From CAZDJQ01 sp964505765 (lineage in GTDB: Bacteria; Patescibacteriota; Microgenomatia; UBA12405; JAHJSD01): 17,236 bases of DNA. This document shows positions 6,884 to 13,813 of the stretch, piece by piece. The stretch lies in NCBI GenBank assembly GCA_964505765.1, contig CAZDJQ010000019.1, forward strand, positions 1 to 17,236, given 5' to 3'. Both the position numbers and the translations under genes were made by a program. Position 1 is the stretch's first letter; every line of letters starts with the position of its first letter. The notes under the pieces were generated by a model that was not told the origin of the DNA, made no database searches, and was given only the letters and a program-made list of their open reading frames with translations.

Positions 6884-7591
6884 TCAAATGGTAATATCTT
6901 TAATTTTTTTCCGTTCTTTATTTGGCTTATCTTCAATCATCCGGCCATCTCTAAGTACTATTAATCGTTTAGCAAAAGCTCCAAGATCCTCTTCGTGAGT
7001 AATCATTAAAATTGTATGTCCTTTTTCATTAAGATCTTGTAAAATTTTCATAATCTCATTTGCTTGTTTAGTCCCGATATTTCCGGTCGGCTCATCAGCC
7101 AAAATAATACTCGGGTTGCATGACAAAGCCCGGGCAATGGCAACTCGTTGTTTTTCCCCTCCGGATAATTGAGCCGGGGTGTGATCAAGTCTATTTTCAA
7201 GCCCAACCATTTTAAGATATTTTATTGCCAAATCCCTTCTATTTTCTTTAGGTATCCCGCCATAAATCATTGGTAAAGACACATTGCGGACCGCTGTATA
7301 TCTTGGAAGTAGATTAAACGCTTGAAAGACAAAACCTATTTTTTGATTTCTAATTTCAGCCAGCTGGTCACCATTCAACTGAGAAACATCGTTTCCCTCC
7401 AAAAAATATTTACCGCTGGTCGGTTTATCCAAAGCCCCTAAAATATGCATCAAGGTGGACTTGCCTGAACCGGAATGGCCCATAATTGCCACAAATTCTT
7501 TTTTTTTAACTTCAAAAGAGACATCTTCCAAGGCAGTAGTTTCCACTGAATCGTTACGATAAATCTTAGAAAGACCGGAAGCTTTAATCAT
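6884..7591 (-). CDS. ABC transporter ATPase, LolD/MacB type
   Basis: A 235-residue ATPase with a complete set of motifs: Walker A GHSGSGKST (38-46), Q-loop Gln90, signature LSGGEKQRVAIARA (142-155), Walker B IILADEPTG with Glu167, and the switch His199. The LolD/MacB/FtsE type is supported by the GNDVSQLNGDQLAEIRNQKIGFVFQ and FNLLPRYTA blocks. It is a 4-bp ATGA overlap with the upstream adaptor gene and is preceded by GGAGG, so it is translated as part of the same operon. It energises the permease at 5651-6874. The C-terminal tail is lysine-rich and slightly longer than usual. Confidence 0.95.
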   Translation of the reverse strand: MIKASGLSKIYRNDSVETTALEDVSFEVKKKEFVAIMGHSGSGKSTLMHILGALDKPTSGKYFLEGNDVSQLNGDQLAEIRNQKIGFVFQAFNLLPRYTAVRNVSLPMIYGGIPKENRRDLAIKYLKMVGLENRLDHTPAQLSGGEKQRVAIARALSCNPSIILADEPTGNIGTKQANEIMKILQDLNEKGHTILMITHEEDLGAFAKRLIVLRDGRMIEDKPNKERKKIKDITI

Positions 7592-8907
7592 TTTAGCTTT
7601 CCTCCGCCAAAACTACTCGTTCCTCCAAAAGGTGAAATCCCACCGGAATCAGCTTTTTGATCAAGGTCAATTTTAGCAGTAATTACCACATCCCCCTCGG
7701 ATAATCCGGAATTTATTATTGTCTGAGTATCATTAGATTCTCCAGTTTCAACAGACACTCGACTTACTTCTTCATCCTTTAAAATTTCCACATAATAAGA
7801 GCCGTCCTTCGCTGTTTGGACAGCTGAAGATGGAATCAATAAAACATCTGGTTTAGCATCAAGCATTATTTGAGCGGCAACTGCCATATTCGGATAAATC
7901 TCCACCGACGTCTTATCGATTAATATCGTCGCCGGATAAGATGTAACCCCTTGATCAGAAACACCGCTGGTATCAACCGCTAAAACCTTACCGGTAAAGG
8001 TATTATCGGGATAAGCATCCAAGGTTAAAGTAACTTTTTGACCCGGTTTGACTTTAGTTGCATCCAATTCCGATAAGTCAACTTCCGCTTGTAGTTGGCC
8101 ATCCGGGTATTCAATCTTCCCGATATTTTGACCGGCCGTATTGTCGTTAGAAGAAACAACTACTCCCGGGGACAAAGTAAGACCGGACACTTTACCGGCG
8201 GCAGAGGCGTAAATAATTGACGAAGTCTCTTTATAATCACGCCAAGCCGCTCCTTGTAATACCTGCGCATTACTAACATCATTATCTGCATTCTGATATT
8301 TTAATTCGGCAACTTGAAAATCAGCTTTAGCTTGATCCACAGACTTATCAATAATTGCTCGTTCGTTCTCCGTATATTCTTCATCAGTATCCGGATTTAT
8401 TGGATCCACATTCTTATCTTCCACCTCTTCCTCGGCGTCCAAAATACTCTGTCTGGCTTCCCACATAGAAATATCGGCATCAATTTTTGACTTCTTCGCC
8501 GTTTCTACCGCCTCTTTTGCCCGAAGATATTCAATATAAGCTTGGGACTGCCGTTCTATTCCTTCATCATCCAGATCAATAATCGCAATTTTTTGATCCT
8601 TAGCAACTATATCTCCATTGTTAACATAAACCTCGTTTACAGTTCCGGTGGCGGATGTGGTAATAGCCGCGGCGTTGGTGGAAGAAATATTTCCTGAAGC
8701 GGAAACGGAAACTATTAAAGTCCCTTTTTTAGCTGCCGCGGTTTGGTATTGGGTCTGGGAATTCTTAGAGTCTCTAAATCTCTTAACACCAAGCCATATT
8801 AAAACGCCGATAACTGTAATTACAACAATTTTTACAACAATCGACTTACCAGAAAACCAATTAACAAATAAGGCCAGTTTTGACCGAATAGCTCTCAAAA
8901 GTTTCAT
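7588..8907 (-). CDS. HlyD/MacA-like adaptor protein of the ABC exporter
   Basis: A 439-residue membrane-fusion-type protein. It has a basic N-terminus, a membrane helix (about 22-42), and a lipoyl-like half (AAAKKGTLIVSVSASGNI ... GTVNEVYVNNGDIV). A helical hairpin (about 115-215) is rich in Glu/Asp/Lys. The second lipoyl half and beta-barrel (TLSPGVVV, VTLTLDAYPDNTFTGKV) and a membrane-proximal domain ending in a Gly/Ser-rich tail (SPFGGTSSFGGGKLK) follow. It is the first gene of an operon with the ATPase, permease and DUF5666-like protein. No outer-membrane TolC-like gene is visible, which suits a YknX-like single-membrane system. The start is supported by a predicted leaderless promoter 7 nt upstream (8915-8920). 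Confidence 0.9.
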   Translation of the reverse strand: MKLLRAIRSKLALFVNWFSGKSIVVKIVVITVIGVLIWLGVKRFRDSKNSQTQYQTAAAKKGTLIVSVSASGNISSTNAAAITTSATGTVNEVYVNNGDIVAKDQKIAIIDLDDEGIERQSQAYIEYLRAKEAVETAKKSKIDADISMWEARQSILDAEEEVEDKNVDPINPDTDEEYTENERAIIDKSVDQAKADFQVAELKYQNADNDVSNAQVLQGAAWRDYKETSSIIYASAAGKVSGLTLSPGVVVSSNDNTAGQNIGKIEYPDGQLQAEVDLSELDATKVKPGQKVTLTLDAYPDNTFTGKVLAVDTSGVSDQGVTSYPATILIDKTSVEIYPNMAVAAQIMLDAKPDVLLIPSSAVQTAKDGSYYVEILKDEEVSRVSVETGESNDTQTIINSGLSEGDVVITAKIDLDQKADSGGISPFGGTSSFGGGKLK

Positions 8908-8914
8908 CAGCGTT

Positions 8915-8948
8915 AATATACAAATCCAACCTGAAAATTAGCTGAAAA
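8915..8948 (-). promoter_or_regulatory. Exporter-operon promoter with tandem TTTTCAG repeats
   Basis: On the minus strand, TTTTCAG-CTAA-TTTTCAG (plus CTGAAAA at 8931-8937 and 8942-8948) is followed 10 nt later by -10 TATATT (8915-8920). The ATG is 7 nt past the -10, giving a leader of about 1 nt. The repeats occupy the -35 region and no -35 consensus is present. The 18-bp repeat block matches that at 3351-3368 at 16 of 18 positions. Confidence 0.65.
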
Positions 8949-9000
8949 TATACCCGGAAAAGCGCTGGGTGCAGTTTTTAATTTTAAGAGTGGTTTATGA

Positions 9001-9017
9001 AACCCCGTCTTGGGATT
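9001..9017 (-). terminator. Weak hairpin at the end of the SurA_N gene
   Basis: On the minus strand, AATCCC-AAGAC-GGGGTT forms a 6-bp stem (one G-U pair) overlapping the TAA stop at 9016-9018. Only a short T-rich tail follows, so termination is uncertain. It could separate this gene from the exporter operon promoter downstream. Confidence 0.25.
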
Positions 9018-9678
9018 ATAAGTATTCTATTTCGGCAGTTTCTTTAAGTTTTTGGATCAAAGCCATTATTTCCTGCTGTTCTTTCTGCTGTTGAAGGGTG
9101 GCAATTATTTGAGGTTCTAATTCTTCAAAAGAAGCAGTCTCCTCTGAAGATTCCTGATCCTGATACATTTCATAAAACTCCTTTGATTCTCCTTCTGATA
9201 CTTCAAGTGATTCCTGGTCAATTACGTCGGCTAAATAATTTTGAGTCGCCAGTTGCTCTTTAATATATTCCAATTGTTCTTGGTAAGTAACTCCCTGTTC
9301 TTCAATTTGCTGCTTAAATTCTTCCAACGTTGATCCTTGAGCGGCAAGCTGTTCTTCAAGAACCGCCTCTGCCTCTTCATTTGAAACCGCATATCCTTTT
9401 TCCTCCACTTCCTGCGAAATTAATTTCTGATTTATTATCTGCTCAAGCACCTCGTTCTCGGATACTTCCTGCCCCTGTTGATTAAACACTTCTTGGAGTT
9501 CAGCGACTTCATTTGAATAGACTTCTTCTCCATTTACCCGAGCAATAACATTTCCTTGGCCGCTGGAATCTGAAACTCGGCTGTCTTGAAGATATTGTCT
9601 TAGAAAAACCACTCCGCCGGCAAACAACAAAATGAATACCGCCGCCCCGGCCATAATCAGCTTTTTCGATTTATCCAT
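9016..9678 (-). CDS. Membrane-anchored SurA_N-domain protein without isomerase domain
   Basis: A 220-residue protein from the ATG at 9678: a membrane helix (about 5-24), then a SurA N-terminal chaperone-like domain. The pattern VIARVNGEEVYSNEV, then VLEQIINQKLISQEVEEKGYAVSNEE, is typical of PrsA/SurA/SurA_N_3 proteins. The rest is Glu/Gln-rich helix (about 100-215) and there is no parvulin isomerase domain. It probably acts as an extracytoplasmic holdase or folding helper. A longer reading frame begins at 9708, but I reject it: the -10 TACAAT (9685-9690) lies inside that extension, and the ATG at 9678 is exactly at its predicted +1. It is divergent from the CAP-like gene at 9788. Confidence 0.85.
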   Translation of the reverse strand: MDKSKKLIMAGAAVFILLFAGGVVFLRQYLQDSRVSDSSGQGNVIARVNGEEVYSNEVAELQEVFNQQGQEVSENEVLEQIINQKLISQEVEEKGYAVSNEEAEAVLEEQLAAQGSTLEEFKQQIEEQGVTYQEQLEYIKEQLATQNYLADVIDQESLEVSEGESKEFYEMYQDQESSEETASFEELEPQIIATLQQQKEQQEIMALIQKLKETAEIEYL

Positions 9679-9684
9679 GCCCCC

Positions 9685-9712
9685 ATTGTAACAAAAATTT
9701 ATCAACAATCAA
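9685..9712 (-). promoter_or_regulatory. Leaderless promoter of the SurA_N gene
   Basis: Minus-strand extended -10 TGT-TACAAT (TACAAT at 9685-9690) and a TTGATT-like -35 (9707-9712, 16-nt spacer). There are 6 nt between the -10 and the ATG at 9678, so +1 should be the A of the ATG. No Shine-Dalgarno is present. Confidence 0.65.
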
Positions 9713-9750
9713 CAACAGGTTAATCTTTACTCTTATTTAACTTCCCCGAG

Positions 9751-9779
9751 TTGTTAATTCGGCCGGAATTTACTAAAAT
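9751..9779 (+). promoter_or_regulatory. Near-leaderless promoter of the CAP-like gene
   Basis: TTGTTA (9751-9756), 17-nt spacer, TAAAAT (9774-9779). The ATG at 9788 is 8 nt after the -10, so a leader of only 0-2 nt is expected. No ribosome site is seen. Confidence 0.6.
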
Positions 9780-9787
9780 CAATATTA

Positions 9788-10540
9788 ATGAAAAAAGTTT
9801 TGGCACGGCTCTTTCTTGCCTCAATTATTGTTCTAGCCGGATTTGTAATTTTTTATTACTCAATCGACCGGCTGTATATTTTAAGACTTGGACTCCAGTT
9901 TGGGAAAAGGGGAAATGTTACCTTTTCTCCTCCCCAATTATCAAATTTCTTCATTGCCAATCTGATCGTTGGATTTTTAAGCCTGTTCTTTATAATTGCC
10001 ATTAAAATAGCCGAATTCGGAGAAAAGAAATTTTCAGATAAAAGCTACCGGCCCAATTTTGATTTTAAAAAGCTTTATTTTATCCCCTTGTCCTACGCTA
10101 TGATTTTTTTGGGCGGCCTGGCCTTTACAAGCTACCAAATAAACAATATTCACTCCATCACTCCCATTCTACGACAAGAAGAAATTTTTAATCTCATCAA
10201 TGAATATCGAGACGAATATAAAAAAGTGCCTTATCTTGAATCTGATTTCAGCTGTGAAACAGCCGAACAAAAACTAAAAGAATTAAGCCGTAATAAAAAG
10301 ACCGGTCTTGAAATCGGCGGGGCCGGGTTTCACCAGGAAAATTCCACCTTATATGCCTATAACTACATTAAAAACGTCGGCTACGAAGAACAGGTTTTAT
10401 TCTGGTGGCAGCAGAATCTAGATCTAAATGAAATCCTGCAGATAACTAATTATCAAGGGACTGAAATCACCAACGGATGTGTTAGAACGGACTACGGCCC
10501 GGATTATTCAATTGCTGTTTTTGTCGCCTCGGCCGAATAA
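9788..10540 (+). CDS. Membrane protein with C-terminal CAP/SCP-like domain
   Basis: A 250-residue protein with three membrane helices (about 6-28, 56-78, 97-117) and a C-terminal extracytoplasmic domain. That domain begins EEIFNLINEYRDEYKKVP and ends with WWQQNLDLNEILQITNYQGTE, then ITNGCVRTDYGPDYSIAVFVAS. The order 'N..R...g', then 'W....LN.IL...Y...G', then a final beta strand, resembles a divergent CAP (cysteine-rich secretory/allergen V5) domain, as in bacterial YkwD-like proteins; the usual catalytic-site histidines are not clear. Two cysteines (Cys156-region and the GC before the last strand) could form a disulfide. The function is unknown. It is convergent with, and overlaps by 33 bp, the gene at 10508-11164. 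Confidence 0.6.
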   Translation: MKKVLARLFLASIIVLAGFVIFYYSIDRLYILRLGLQFGKRGNVTFSPPQLSNFFIANLIVGFLSLFFIIAIKIAEFGEKKFSDKSYRPNFDFKKLYFIPLSYAMIFLGGLAFTSYQINNIHSITPILRQEEIFNLINEYRDEYKKVPYLESDFSCETAEQKLKELSRNKKTGLEIGGAGFHQENSTLYAYNYIKNVGYEEQVLFWWQQNLDLNEILQITNYQGTEITNGCVRTDYGPDYSIAVFVASAE

Positions 10541-11164
10541 AATCCGAACCGAATAAATTAAAAACGCCATTGAAAAAAGCAGTTCAACCGGTTCCTGATC
10601 TTTCCAATGAATAAAGTTGATTTTCCGCTGTTCATCCCAGACCCAAATTAAAGTGTAAACCAAAGCCGTTAATAAAAAATAAAAAGTTAAAGACCAGTCC
10701 GGAATAAAAGTTTTTAATAATTTAGAAGACCGAATTAGTTTTTTCGGCAGAAGCCATAAAGTCGCTCCCAAAGCACCAATAATCATATAGCCGAAGTGAA
10801 GCAAAACGTGAAATTCTCCAATATTATGAAATGTCAATTCGTCTTGAAAGTTTCTTTTTTCAATAGACTCCGGCGTCTCAAAGCCAAGCAGTCTTTGTCC
10901 CCAGCTGATCTCTTCTCCACTAACAAAAAAGAAACTCAGTGCTAAAAACAAATAAATCAATCCGAAAATTCTGTTTGTCTTAATTGTTTTTAAAAAGGCA
11001 ATGAAAAACACCCCGGAAGTAATCAGAAAAAAGAAAAATTGCCCCCATTCAACCAGGTGATCTTCTTGAATTATAAAATTGTAATATTCCGGATTAAAGC
11101 ACTTCAGCCCTAAAAAAACTAGAAATAAAAATATCGGCAAAAAATAAATAAATCTTTTTTTCAT
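10508..11164 (-). CDS. Conserved multi-pass membrane protein with EEISWGQR motif
   Basis: A 218-residue protein with about six membrane helices. The family signature lies in the middle: SGEEISWGQRLLGFETPE (83-99), a short polar loop, NFQDELTFHN (105-114), then GEFHVLLHFGY. I recognise this Glu-Glu/Trp-Gly-Gln-Arg block as that of a widespread uncharacterised membrane family, but cannot name a DUF number. The conserved acidic, Trp and His residues at a membrane boundary suggest an active site or ligand pocket. The last codons overlap the convergent CAP-like gene by 33 bp. The start agrees with a leaderless promoter at 11171-11199. Confidence 0.7.
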   Translation of the reverse strand: MKKRFIYFLPIFLFLVFLGLKCFNPEYYNFIIQEDHLVEWGQFFFFLITSGVFFIAFLKTIKTNRIFGLIYLFLALSFFFVSGEEISWGQRLLGFETPESIEKRNFQDELTFHNIGEFHVLLHFGYMIIGALGATLWLLPKKLIRSSKLLKTFIPDWSLTFYFLLTALVYTLIWVWDEQRKINFIHWKDQEPVELLFSMAFLIYSVRILFGRGDKNSN

Positions 11165-11170
11165 TGGTTT

Positions 11171-11199
11171 ATTCTATCGCATTGCCGGTAAATTATAAA
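11171..11199 (-). promoter_or_regulatory. Leaderless promoter of the EEISWGQR membrane-protein gene
   Basis: Minus-strand TTTATA (11194-11199), 17-nt spacer, TAGAAT (11171-11176), then 6 nt to the ATG at 11164. The predicted +1 is the A of the start codon; no Shine-Dalgarno is visible. Confidence 0.65.
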
Positions 11200-11229
11200 C
11201 TCTCCCCGCCTTAAAAAATTATTCGCGGC

Positions 11230-12007
11230 TTAAGAATTTTGGATTTCAACTTCTCCGCCCATTTCCAGCCGGAAATGAAGATCTTGGTTATCGGGCAGGA
11301 GTAGTTTAATCCCGTAACGTGTTGTTCTGCTTCCGGACAACGGCGCGAAATCAACTGAAACAACCTCTGATTCAAATTGCTCATCCGGATAAGCATCTAA
11401 AAAAATCGTCCCTTTCATCCCGGGTTTAATTTTTACTACTTCTTCTTCACCGGCTTCCGCCAGAAAATAAACTGAATTCGGGTCAGCAATGGTAAATGTC
11501 GCTCCGGCCGGCGTAACATTTACCCCGGAAAACGCTTGATCTAAATCAACCACTATTCCATCAATCGGCGTAGTTAAAGTAGCAAACTTCAAAGCTAAAT
11601 TTCTAATTTCAACATCTAAAACTGCATTATCCAAGTCAAATTGAGCTTTTTCCAAAATCCGCTTTATTTCATCAGTAATTAAGTCTTGTTCTTTTTCAAC
11701 CTGATAATCATGGTGGGTTTGTTCAAAATCCCAACGATCATCTAAATAATTATTCAGTTCTTTTTGAAATCTTTTTTCCAGTTCTCTTTTATCCAACCTA
11801 GCAATTGCCTGGCCTTTTTTAACTTTATCTCCTTTCTCTACTCCCACCCAAGCCAGCTGTCCGGAAGTCCGAAACCGCAATTCAACTTCATCTTCCGCCT
11901 GAACCGTCCCAGCCAAAACAAGTGGTTCAATTTCATCTTTTGCCGATTCAACTCGACCGATAACTTTTGGTTGGTTCTTTTTTATTGCCACCCCGGCGGC
12001 GGCCGGC
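11230..12007 (-). CDS. HlyD/MacA-like adaptor, N-terminus lost in assembly gap
   Basis: The last ~259 residues of a second membrane-fusion-type adaptor. A lipoyl-like first half (LVLAGTVQAEDEVELRFRTSG, KGDKVKKGQAIARLDKREL) leads into a helical hairpin (about residues 75-140 of the visible part). The second lipoyl half (LTTPIDGIVVDLDQAFSGVNV) and the barrel (GMKGTIFLDAYPDEQFESEV, then LSGSRTTRYGIKLLLP) follow. It resembles the adaptor at 7588-8907 but is clearly distinct. The membrane anchor must lie in the 100-N gap at 12008-12107, whose true size is unknown. No ATPase or permease gene follows it, so its partner is either in the gap or elsewhere. Do not trust any translation through the Ns. 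Confidence 0.82.
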
Positions 12008-12107
12008 NNNNNNNNNNNNNNNNNNNNNNNNNNNNNNNNNNNNNNNNNNNNNNNNNNNNNNNNNNNNNNNNNNNNNNNNNNNNNNNNNNNNNNNNNNNNN
12101 NNNNNNN
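12008..12107. other. Assembly gap (100 N)
   Basis: Exactly 100 unknown bases, a typical placeholder for a gap of unknown length. It removes the C-terminus of the DUF5667 gene and the N-terminus of the adaptor gene, and could hide whole genes. Confidence 0.98.
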
Positions 12108-12697
12108 TTTGCTTCTTCAGGCATATTTTCTCGAGCTCTTTCCAGACTTTCATTAATTTTATTTTGCACTTCTTCGCGTCTCACATTAGAAACCGCTTCC
12201 ATCGCCCCTTCCATTCCTTCACTTGAAACCTGCATTGCTCGCTCGATCGCCCCTCTTGCTTCTTCCGGAACTTGCTCGTAAACACCAGCTAAAACTTCCT
12301 GTGAAATCGCAGTGGTAGTAGCCAAAAGCTCTCCCATCGCTCCTGCGAATCCTTCACCGGTTTGAGCTGCTTGAGCCAGATTTCCAGCTGCTCCGCTTAC
12401 CAATTGCTCATATCTGCCGATCGCAACCTCCGATGCTTCTACTTTTCCTTCTTCTGCCATAACTTTGGCTTCTGAAAGTTTTTTCTGGGAAATCCTTACC
12501 TGTTTTTTTATTTTCGCCTCTTTATTTCTGGTTAAAGCCAGGTCAATCTTTTCACTCCATGTTTCCAAAAAATAGAGCGGGCTGTCCGGAGTCAAACCCG
12601 GATCAGGTAAATCCGTTGTCTCCTGAGCCCAAGCACCCGGAACCAAAAATAATGCTAAAAATAAACCAATTACTATTGCTATTCTTTTAATTTTCAT
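12108..12697 (-). CDS. DUF5667-like secreted helical protein, C-terminus in gap
   Basis: About 197 residues are visible. There is a signal peptide (MKIKRIAIVIGLFLALFL ... AWAQ), then the DUF5667 signature LPDPGLTPDSPLYFLETWSE followed by KIDLALTRNKEAK, and a long Ala/Glu-rich helical region. Such proteins are exported and their function is unknown. The start is the ATG at 12697. A GTG at 12712 opens a longer frame but lies within the strong ribosome site AAAGGAGGTGA. It has a classic leadered promoter (43-nt leader), unlike most other first genes here. The gene runs into the assembly gap and probably precedes the adaptor in one operon. Confidence 0.8.
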
Positions 12698-12746
12698 TTT
12701 TATCTTATTCACCTCCTTTATTAAAATAATTTACTATCTACTAAGA

Positions 12747-12775
12747 AGTATAAGGTGTTGGTTAATATTTTTCAA
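12747..12775 (-). promoter_or_regulatory. Leadered promoter of the DUF5667 gene
   Basis: Minus-strand TTGAAA (12770-12775), 17-nt spacer, TATACT (12747-12752). The predicted +1 is near 12740, giving a 43-nt leader with a strong AAAGGAGGTGA site (12709-12719 region) before the ATG at 12697. Confidence 0.7.
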
Positions 12776-12787
12776 CTCCTGAAAAAT
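12767..12787. promoter_or_regulatory. Palindrome between divergent promoters
   Basis: A perfect 8+5+8 inverted repeat, ATTTTTCA-ACTCC-TGAAAAAT. It covers the -35 box of the minus-strand DUF5667 promoter and most of the -35 region of the plus-strand promoter of the 12814 gene. It may be an operator shared by both genes. Confidence 0.4.
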
Positions 12788-12807
12788 TGATTGGCTTCTG
12801 CTAGAAT
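12779..12807 (+). promoter_or_regulatory. Leaderless promoter of the PsbP-like gene
   Basis: A weak -35 CTGAAA (12779-12784), 17-nt spacer, and extended -10 TGC-TAGAAT (TAGAAT at 12802-12807). There are 6 nt to the ATG at 12814, so +1 is the A of the ATG. No Shine-Dalgarno. Confidence 0.65.
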
Positions 12808-12813
12808 AATTTC

Positions 12814-13452
12814 ATGGACGAGCAAAAAAAACTTTCCAAGTGGAAAATCCTGGCGATTATCGCCGTCCCGGTAATTTTAGTGTTCTCTTTGGGATTTTGG
12901 TGGCTCTATTCTAATCTCAAACCCGGCCAACCCGGCTATTTCCCCCAAATAAATAAAAGATCGACCGCTCCCGGTATTGAACAAGATATTAAACAAGAAA
13001 AAGATTGGTCTTCATACACCAGCCAAGGGTGTCAATATCAGCTTTCCTATCCTGATGATTGGCATATTTACACTGAAGCGGAACAACAGGAAACCGCTCC
13101 AATCCTAATTGCTTCCCACTCGATTCAAGGACAAGAAACCAGTTCCACTGAAGTAAGAATACAAATCGGCTGTATTGATATTGACCAAAACCAAAATCAC
13201 CAAACAATCATTGAACATCTAAATGAACGTTATCAAAATGAAAACGCTAATATCAGCGAATTACAACCAACGGTTATTGATAATGAATCTGCTTATTTCC
13301 AAACCGTAACTTTCCCCCAAAGCAAACCAATAAAAGAATATTTTGTTTTTCCCGGAGAAACTCAAGTTTTGATCATTAATATTGTCCCGGCCAATTCAAC
13401 CCTGCTCGACGACGCCGAAACAATAATCCAAAAACTCGAGATTCTAAAATAA
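12814..13452 (+). CDS. Membrane-anchored PsbP-like protein
   Basis: A 212-residue protein with a cytoplasmic basic N-terminus, one membrane helix (about 12-32), a Pro/Gly-rich linker, and an extracytoplasmic domain (about 65-212). The domain begins CQYQLSYPDDWHIY, the 'Y.L.YP..W' pattern seen at the start of PsbP/Mog1-like domains, and continues as alternating strands and helices to LDDAETIIQKLEILK. Two cysteines (in SQGCQY and QIGCID) could pair. Its function is unknown; such anchored domains are common in Gram-positive and CPR genomes. It is divergent from the DUF5667 gene and may share an operator with it (12767-12787). The degenerate gene region begins right after its stop. Confidence 0.65.
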   Translation: MDEQKKLSKWKILAIIAVPVILVFSLGFWWLYSNLKPGQPGYFPQINKRSTAPGIEQDIKQEKDWSSYTSQGCQYQLSYPDDWHIYTEAEQQETAPILIASHSIQGQETSSTEVRIQIGCIDIDQNQNHQTIIEHLNERYQNENANISELQPTVIDNESAYFQTVTFPQSKPIKEYFVFPGETQVLIINIVPANSTLLDDAETIIQKLEILK

Positions 13453-13502
13453 AGAACATAAACAGTCCCTAAATAAGACCTCACTATCACCCCTTCGCCG
13501 GG

Positions 13503-13652
13503 CGCTCTCTCTGCAGCCATTCTGCTATATTCTTGATCCCCTTTAACTTTCCACTTTAAAGCACGTTCAACTTCACTACCTACATTAGCTAATTGCTCAT
13601 ACAAACTGAACTGGTGCCAACGATCAGACAAATCCTTATGTTGAAGTATCAT
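13503..13652 (-). pseudogene. 5' fragment of a small conserved helical protein
   Basis: The first ~50 codons encode a recognisable N-terminus: ILQHKDLSDRW, SLYEQLANVGSEVERALKW and EYSRMAAERA. I recall this HKDL...RW...S..EQ..N.GSEV.RA..W pattern from small helical hypothetical proteins, where 'ERALELLDLT' usually follows. Here the similarity stops at about 13503 and the frame continues through an unrelated sequence into the antisense of the 12814 gene. It is therefore read as a remnant truncated by a rearrangement. A -10-like TTTAGT (13659-13664) sits 6 nt from its ATG, the leaderless spacing used by intact genes here. The alternative is a real short protein of about 96 residues with a new C-terminus. 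Confidence 0.5.
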
Positions 13653-13695
13653 TTTTTGACTAAACTGTTAACTATTTTTTTTATTTTCTTCCTTG

Positions 13696-13730
13696 TTCTT
13701 GAACTTTCTACCCCCCAAACCGTTCAAGAA
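13696..13730. repeat. 9-bp inverted repeat upstream of the arsR2 promoter
   Basis: TTCTTGAAC (13696-13704) and GTTCAAGAA (13722-13730) are perfect complements separated by 17 nt, including a run of six C. The dyad lies 28 bp before the arsR2 -35 box. No T-run follows on either strand, so it is not a typical terminator; it may be a second regulator site or a remnant. Confidence 0.4.
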
Positions 13731-13757
13731 AAAGCAGACCAGCAAAATTCAAAGCCC

Positions 13758-13786
13758 TTGACAATGGCTACTTACTTCTATAGAAT
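13758..13786 (+). promoter_or_regulatory. arsR2 operon promoter
   Basis: Consensus -35 TTGACA (13758-13763), 17-nt spacer and -10 TAGAAT (13781-13786); the predicted +1 is about 13793. The geometry matches the arsR1 promoter. Confidence 0.8.
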
Positions 13787-13805
13787 ATGAATCTAGTTTC
13801 ATATT
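13784..13805. promoter_or_regulatory. ArsR operator at arsR2
   Basis: A perfect 8+6+8 inverted repeat, AATATGAA-TCTAGT-TTCATATT. It overlaps the last three bases of the -10 and the predicted +1. It shares the core ATATGAA-N6-TTCATAT with the arsR1 operator. Confidence 0.75.
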
Positions 13806-13813
13806 TACCACCT

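Noticed and set aside
8951..8969. ACCC...GGGT hairpin as terminator between the SurA_N gene and exporter operon
   Set aside because: Only four paired bases with mismatches and a large loop; too weak to call.
9679..9708. Longer start for the SurA_N protein
   Set aside because: The extension contains the -10 box and breaks the normal basic-then-hydrophobic N-terminus.
11230..12153. Reading frames running through the N gap (both strands)
   Set aside because: The Ns translate as X and the gap length is a placeholder, so the joined proteins are artefacts. The real pieces are listed separately on each side.
13593..13790. Plus-strand frame with a hydrophobic N-terminal stretch
   Set aside because: It is antisense to the start of the gene fragment, has no ribosome site, and its end overlaps the arsR2 promoter. 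The hydrophobic stretch comes from a T-rich run.
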